From NCBI GenBank assembly GCA_030612965.1, contig JAUWMW010000006.1, positions 1 through 27,156 of the forward strand: a DNA stretch of 27,156 nt, read 5' to 3'. The notes beneath the pieces were generated by a model, which saw only the letters and a program-made list of their open reading frames with translations, made no database searches and was not told the origin of the DNA. Below, one piece after another: positions 23,530 through 27,156 of the stretch. Source of the stretch: a bacterium (lineage in GTDB: Bacteria > Zixibacteria > MSB-5A5 > GN15 > FEB-12). The translations under genes and the position numbers were made by a program. Numbering within the stretch: the first letter of the stretch is position 1; every line of letters begins with the position of its first letter.

Positions 23530-23668
23530 GGATAAATGGTGTTTTGATTTGGCGAAAAGGCTGTGAACTTGTGGCCGGCGTACGTCCCCGTGCACCGACA
23601 ACTTTTCGGGGTGAACGTGGTAGACGAGGACGTCCACCGCGCACGAGAGGATAAATGATGTTTTGATT
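23530..23668. repeat. Pair of 20-base direct repeats flanking a segment of about 100 bases
   Basis: The sequence GGATAAATGGTGTTTTGATT at 23530-23549 recurs at 23649-23668 with one change (A for G). Between them are 99 bases with imperfect inverted repeats (for example ACGTCC near 23583 and GGACGT near 23629) and no open gene. The left copy abuts the hrcA -35 box. The layout could be an insertion that duplicated its target or a tandem duplication. Confidence 0.6.
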
Positions 23669-23674
23669 AGTTCA

Positions 23675-23750
23675 GTAGGTCAGGATCCTTGTGATCCTGA
23701 CAGCGCGCCTCGCGCTGTTCTCCGTCAGGCTCGCAAGGGACCTGACCTAC
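23675..23750. repeat. Nested palindrome cluster able to form a branched structure
   Basis: Perfect 10-base outer arms, GTAGGTCAGG (23675-23684) and CCTGACCTAC (23741-23750), enclose three inner hairpins: GTCAGGATC/GATCCTGAC (23679-23701, which competes with the outer stem), CAGCGCG/CGCGCTG (23701-23717) and GTCAGG/CCTGAC (23724-23746). It lies 30 bases past the stop of the small lysine-rich gene. There is no T-run after it on the minus strand, so intrinsic termination is not obvious. Confidence 0.7.
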
Positions 23751-23780
23751 AAGCTGCTGCAATGCATAAAGGCTGCTGGT

Positions 23781-24086
23781 CTACTTCTTCTTCTCGGTCT
23801 TCTTGGTTTTCTTGGTCTTGTCCTGTTCGGCCCCTTTGGGAACCAGCTTTTCCTTGCGATCGTCGATGCCGTTGTTGTTTTTGTCGATGAAGTTGTCGTA
23901 CTTCTTCTCTTTGGTCACCTTTGTGACGGTTTTCGGCGCAGCCGGCTTTTTCGCTTTGGGCTTCTCTTGCTTGATAACCTTGGTTTTAGTGGTGTCCTTC
24001 TTGGTTTTCTTGCTAACGGCTATGACGTCGCCGCAGAAGGCCACCAGTACGGCCATGCTTACCAGTAAGACTATGAATCGTTTCAT
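23781..24086 (-). CDS. Small secreted lysine-rich protein with a calcium-loop motif
   Basis: A protein of 101 residues, not recognised as a named family. Residues 1-23 form a Sec signal peptide (MKRF, then a hydrophobic core). The mature part is mostly Lys, Thr and Pro. In the middle, DKNNNGIDDRKE looks like a dockerin/EF-hand-type calcium-binding loop. The C-terminus ends in a run of Lys with Thr. The ATG at 24086 is chosen because GGAG lies eight bases upstream and the signal peptide begins there; the open frame before it is spurious. It follows the PEGA protein, which also has a basic low-complexity tail. A strongly basic secreted protein could bind nucleic acid, acidic polysaccharide or the cell surface, but that is guesswork. 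Confidence 0.7.
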   Translation of the reverse strand: MKRFIVLLVSMAVLVAFCGDVIAVSKKTKKDTTKTKVIKQEKPKAKKPAAPKTVTKVTKEKKYDNFIDKNNNGIDDRKEKLVPKGAEQDKTKKTKKTEKKK

Positions 24087-24225
24087 CGTATATTCTCCGC
24101 AACTAAGATGACCGAACGGCAACTCGAAGTCAATGAGAATTTCTGTCTCCGGCTGACGGTCGGCTGGGTCCTGACCTCGACCAGACCAAGGCCACAACCC
24201 GACCTCACAGTTTCACCAGCCGTTC
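24087..24225 (-). other. Spacer with a weak promoter candidate
   Basis: These 139 bases separate the PEGA-protein gene from the small lysine-rich gene. TTGACT at about 24135-24130 and CATCTT 17 bases downstream on the minus strand are a possible but weak promoter. No terminator or repeat was seen. Confidence 0.35.
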
Positions 24226-25791
24226 TCATTTCCTGCGACCTCCACTCTTGGTTTTGCCGCCGCTGGTCTTGGTCGTCGTCGACTTGGTACCGACCGAACT
24301 GGACTTCGGCTTGCTGGTGGCGGGCTTCACAGTCCCGGTTTTTCTCGCATCGCCACTCTTGCCGGACGGCCTGGATTTGATCGCCGGTTTGGAACCCTTG
24401 CTGCCACTGTCTTGCTTGGGTTGCACCTTCGGCTGTACGGTGCTGCTCTTGCGAGTCTTGGAGCCGGACTTCTTTTGATAGTATCCCTTTGACTGCTTGT
24501 CAGCCGGGCGGCTATCGATTGTTTTGGTCCCCGAGGTGGGTTTGCCGCTGGAGCCACCGGAGCCTACACGGCCATAATCGGACTTGCGGCTCCCTGGGTC
24601 GTAATTGCCATCCGATGACCGGGGCGACTTGACGCCGCTGCCGCCACCGCTCTTGCCGGGCGTACCGAGTGTCTTTGTGCTCGGGCGAGCGCCGCGTTTA
24701 CTCTTGCCTATAAATGCGCCGGCTGTTTCATACCCACGCTCGGTGGCCACTAATTTGGCATTGCCGCGAAGGTACTTCTTGTTAACGCTCGGTTTGTAGT
24801 CCATCTTGGCGCCCGAGGCGACAGTGGTCTTAGACTTGACAGCCGGCATTCTTGCCATGACCGACTGCTTCTCCTTGAACTTCGGGTAACCGTGCTTCAC
24901 CGGATCCCGATATCCAACCCGGCGCACTTCCTTGTACTTGGAGAGAACGGCGGGACGGGGAATAATGATGTCGCGATTCAGCACTACTGTGTGATAGCGT
25001 GAAAAGTGGATATCGCGCTCCCAGCAGTAACCCCAGTGGTTGTAAATGGTAATCGTGTGCCAGCCCACGTAGATGCGCGGGATGTACAGCGGGGTGCAAC
25101 CCCAGTAGATGCCGTTGATGTACACTGTGGCGCCCCAGGGATAGTCGAAGTAGACATTGCCGCACACCGTCCACGACGGATAGTAAGGATAGTAGACCGG
25201 CCGATAGTAGGTCGGCTCCCACTCGTTAACGTACAGCGCGGTGCGATCGAAAGCAAAACTCTGTCCACCGTATCGAACGAAGTAACGACCATTGAGATGG
25301 TCCAGGAACTCATGACGGTCGTCCCAATCACAGATCAGGCCCGACACCGGATACCACTCCGGGATAGGAAACCGTTCCCGCGAGGCAATGATCTGGATAT
25401 TCTCAACACCTTCCGGACCGGAAACAACCAGATCATAATCGTCGTTGGGGCCCGGCAGATAATTGGTCACGCCACCGCGAACGAAACCGTCATGACCAGG
25501 TTCCGTCGGGAACAACAGATTGACCCGTCCCCTGGTGTCGATCGAGTAGATGGCCACGAAGGCGTCACGGTTGGTGCGATAGTTAATGACCACATTGTCA
25601 CCGACGAAGAAATCGCCGTTGAGATGGTTGGTCCACACCTCCGCATCAAGGTAACGGTCGATGCGGATATTATCGAGGTAGTTCCCGTCGTTGTCATGGT
25701 CGCGCTGGAGGTCCTGAGCGACCACCATGCCGGCAACCGCGAAACACATCAGTGTCGCCGTCGCCACTGTCTTGGAATATCTGCGTAACAT
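24226..25791 (-). CDS. Secreted DUF4384-like/PEGA-domain protein with a long basic tail
   Basis: A protein of 521 residues. A signal peptide spans about 1-26 (cleavage near VVAQ-D). Residues 45-145 resemble the DUF4384 domain, with GDNVVINYRTNRDAFVAIYS and VNLLFPTEPG. A short Tyr/Pro-rich linker (about 193-207) leads to a PEGA-like domain (218-262: GATVYINGIYWGCTP, then YVGWHTITIY). From about 280 to the end the chain is low-complexity, rich in Lys, Ser, Gly and Thr and very basic. Four Cys (154, 210, 232, 256) lie in the exported folded part and might form disulfides. PEGA domains occur in surface and envelope proteins. I start at the ATG at 25791, because GGAAGG lies eight bases upstream; a GTG at 25800 is worse placed. 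It lies 48 bases after the lipoprotein gene. Confidence 0.82.
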   Translation of the reverse strand: MLRRYSKTVATATLMCFAVAGMVVAQDLQRDHDNDGNYLDNIRIDRYLDAEVWTNHLNGDFFVGDNVVINYRTNRDAFVAIYSIDTRGRVNLLFPTEPGHDGFVRGGVTNYLPGPNDDYDLVVSGPEGVENIQIIASRERFPIPEWYPVSGLICDWDDRHEFLDHLNGRYFVRYGGQSFAFDRTALYVNEWEPTYYRPVYYPYYPSWTVCGNVYFDYPWGATVYINGIYWGCTPLYIPRIYVGWHTITIYNHWGYCWERDIHFSRYHTVVLNRDIIIPRPAVLSKYKEVRRVGYRDPVKHGYPKFKEKQSVMARMPAVKSKTTVASGAKMDYKPSVNKKYLRGNAKLVATERGYETAGAFIGKSKRGARPSTKTLGTPGKSGGGSGVKSPRSSDGNYDPGSRKSDYGRVGSGGSSGKPTSGTKTIDSRPADKQSKGYYQKKSGSKTRKSSTVQPKVQPKQDSGSKGSKPAIKSRPSGKSGDARKTGTVKPATSKPKSSSVGTKSTTTKTSGGKTKSGGRRK

Positions 25792-25839
25792 TTCAGTCAC
25801 CTTCCTTTCAATGATCCTCAGATCAATATCTTACAGTCC

Positions 25840-26706
25840 CTAACGACTGGCTTGCGCCTTATTAGAAACCGGGTCGCCAATAACCGGCGGCGCCAGTTCG
25901 GGGTTGTTCTCATCGGTTTGGTATGCCCACTGGAACATCACCGCGTCGGCCCCTTCGGCCAGGACGCGCAGTTTGGCGTAGTTCCAGTCGTTGTGAGCGT
26001 CCTTGATGGCGATCACGTAGATGTGGCCGGGGACAATCTCCGCCCAACCGGTCCAAGACCAGCCCTCATCCGGCGCCCACGGCGCCCAGCCAACGCCGTC
26101 AAAGCTCGCGGAAAAACCCATCGGCTGGATCAGCACGTCGACATAGCTTATCACTTCAATGTAGAAGACACCGTCGAACCGGTTCAACCAGACGTCGGCC
26201 CCGGCGTCGGCGTAAGCCACCACGCCACCTTCGGAGAAGTCGAAAGCCGAGCCGGCGGTGTTGACCGAATCGTCCCAAAGGGTCATCCGGCCTTCCGGTC
26301 GCGGGGTATCAAACACCGACTCCGCCGACAGTTCGGACTGCTGCCCGGCTTCGTCAATCGAGGTGACGGCGTAAAAATACGTGGTGCCGTTGGTGACGCT
26401 GTCATCGATGTAGCCCGGTTCGTAGTAGATCAGGTCCAGGTCGGGATTCGGCCAAGCCTCGACAACCGCGATTAGCTCGTAGTCGGTGAACTCGTAAAAG
26501 GAGCGAAAGACCTCGAAGTGCGTAATGTCACCCTCGTAGGGTGCGGTCCAGTATATGAAAACGGAATCGTTGCCGGTGATGCTAAACACACCCTGCGGGG
26601 GCTGTGGGGGCGGATCGTAGACGGCGATTACTTCGTCATCGCAACAGCCGGCAACCATCAAACTCATCAGCACCAGTGCCAGTATCGATCTTTTCATCAG
26701 TTCCAT
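25840..26706 (-). CDS. Lipoprotein with a fibronectin type III domain
   Basis: A protein of 288 residues. Its N-terminus is a lipoprotein signal: basic MKRS, a hydrophobic core, then V18-A19-G20-C21, with a second Cys directly after. A Pro-rich linker (31-38) precedes one FN3 domain (about 38-135: SVFIYWTAPYEGDITHFEVFRS and GTTYFYAVTSIDEAGQQSE). The C-terminal half (about 140-270) is beta-rich with many Trp and Tyr and fits no family I know. The residues after the lipidated Cys (C-D-D) might retain the protein at the inner membrane if the E. coli rule applied, but that is uncertain in other phyla. The start at 26706 has AAGGAG six bases upstream. It has its own sigma-54-type promoter. Confidence 0.85.
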   Translation of the reverse strand: MELMKRSILALVLMSLMVAGCCDDEVIAVYDPPPQPPQGVFSITGNDSVFIYWTAPYEGDITHFEVFRSFYEFTDYELIAVVEAWPNPDLDLIYYEPGYIDDSVTNGTTYFYAVTSIDEAGQQSELSAESVFDTPRPEGRMTLWDDSVNTAGSAFDFSEGGVVAYADAGADVWLNRFDGVFYIEVISYVDVLIQPMGFSASFDGVGWAPWAPDEGWSWTGWAEIVPGHIYVIAIKDAHNDWNYAKLRVLAEGADAVMFQWAYQTDENNPELAPPVIGDPVSNKAQASR

Positions 26707-26749
26707 GTCTGTCTCCTTCCCGAATCTTCCAAGTTCCGCTTTCAACTAA

Positions 26750-26765
26750 TACAAACGGCGTGCCA
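26750..26765 (-). promoter_or_regulatory. Sigma-54 (-24/-12) promoter for the FN3 lipoprotein gene
   Basis: The minus strand reads TTGGCACGCCGTTTGTA. Against the consensus TTGGCACG-N4-TTGCA it has exact -24 bases and correct spacing, with one mismatch (T for C in the -12 GC). The start would be near 26739, leaving a leader of about 33 bases that contains the ribosome binding site. The gene just upstream encodes a sigma-54 activator, which strengthens the call. Confidence 0.65.
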
Positions 26766-26830
26766 ACAGCCATAACGGTCTGTGGGGCCGAGAGTTAGCT
26801 ATGTGCACTGAGGCTGCCGGAGCGCCACCA

Positions 26831-26847
26831 CGCACGAAATTTGTGCG
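26831..26847. promoter_or_regulatory. Imperfect palindrome, possible sigma-54 activator binding site
   Basis: The 17 bases CGCACGAAATTTGTGCG match their own reverse complement except at one symmetric pair. The centre is about 100 bases upstream of the predicted sigma-54 start, a usual distance for enhancer-like activator sites. It also lies just past the stop of the activator gene, so it might instead be a weak 3-prime hairpin, though no T-run follows. Confidence 0.4.
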
Positions 26848-26875
26848 CGTTCCCCTTGCCCCGCACAAAAAGTAG

Positions 26876-27156
26876 TCAGCTTTTCTGGAGGTTGTATTCT
26901 TTGATCTTGGCCCGCAGAGTATTGCGGTGGATCCCCAGTTTTTCGGCGGAGAGTCCGAGATTCCAGTCCAGTTGGTCGAGACAGTGTTTGATGTGACGTT
27001 TTTCCATGTCGGACAATGGTATCACCGTCTGGGCTCCGCCCGAATCGCCCTTGATGGTGAGCCCGGTCAAGTCTTCCCTGGTGATACGGTCCGAACGCGT
27101 GAGCACGACGGCTCGCTCGATGATGTTCTCCAGTTCGCGAACATTCCCCGGCCAGT
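26876..27156 (-). CDS. C-terminal part of a sigma-54-dependent activator (NtrC family), cut by window edge
   Basis: Ninety-three codons reach the right edge. The first visible residues, WPGNVRELENIIERAVVL, are the conserved end of the AAA+ sigma-54 interaction domain. A linker follows, then a Fis-type helix-turn-helix (about the last 45 residues: LSDMEKRHIKHCLDQLDWN, then AEKLGIHRNTLRAKIKEY). Such proteins open sigma-54 promoters using ATP. The N-terminal domain lies outside the window, so I cannot tell whether it is a response regulator. The stop lies 170 bases before the lipoprotein start, and the sigma-54 promoter sits between them. Confidence 0.93.
   Translation of the reverse strand, partial: WPGNVRELENIIERAVVLTRSDRITREDLTGLTIKGDSGGAQTVIPLSDMEKRHIKHCLDQLDWNLGLSAEKLGIHRNTLRAKIKEYNLQKS

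Noticed and set aside
23438..23644. Longer hrcA start at 23644
   Set aside because: The added 69 codons cover the promoter and repeats; known HrcA proteins begin at the MAFENLSEREKQVL position.

Overview
The window reads as one co-directional stretch of a Gram-negative bacterial chromosome: every convincing gene is on the minus strand, so transcription runs from high to low coordinates. The evidence for a diderm is an outer-membrane-type lipoprotein signal, Sec-exported proteins, a prepilin peptidase and sigma-54 signalling. The gene mix (an HrcA-controlled chaperone operon, RNase HIII, a DUF2723 membrane glycosyltransferase, PEGA and FN3 secreted proteins, many dispersed palindromes) suggests a poorly cultured lineage of the FCB type, perhaps a candidate phylum such as Zixibacteria. 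That placement is inference, made without any database search.

Right end to centre, in transcription order: the C-terminus of a sigma-54 activator (27156-26876); an FN3 lipoprotein with its own near-consensus sigma-54 promoter; a secreted DUF4384-like/PEGA protein with a long basic tail; and a small secreted lysine-rich protein with a calcium-loop motif. After a repeat-rich spacer comes the heat-shock operon hrcA-grpE-dnaK-dnaJ, which runs on with close spacing into prmA, rsmE, a prepilin peptidase (pilD) and an NtrB/PilS-like histidine kinase. A separate promoter then drives efp and rnhC.

The centre (12532-6161) is a three-gene signalling operon: a membrane protein with three GAF-like domains, a GAF protein with a degenerate kinase core, and a complete GAF/histidine-kinase/receiver hybrid. 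The three C-termini form a graded series from a remnant phospho-acceptor helix to an intact kinase, which is the least ordinary thing in the window.

The left part is a riboflavin operon. A sigma-70-type promoter leads into an FMN riboswitch and a terminator hairpin that also holds the ribD ribosome binding site, followed by ribD-ribE-ribBA-ribH-nusB. About 690 bases of palindromic repeats without a gene follow, then the start of a DUF2723 glycosyltransferase-like membrane protein cut by the left edge.

Most genes are conserved housekeeping. The novelty lies in the GAF/kinase triplet, the sigma-54 promoter with a candidate activator site, the unusual hrcA promoter region, and the intergenic palindromes. 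No tRNA, rRNA, CRISPR array, transposase or phage gene was seen.
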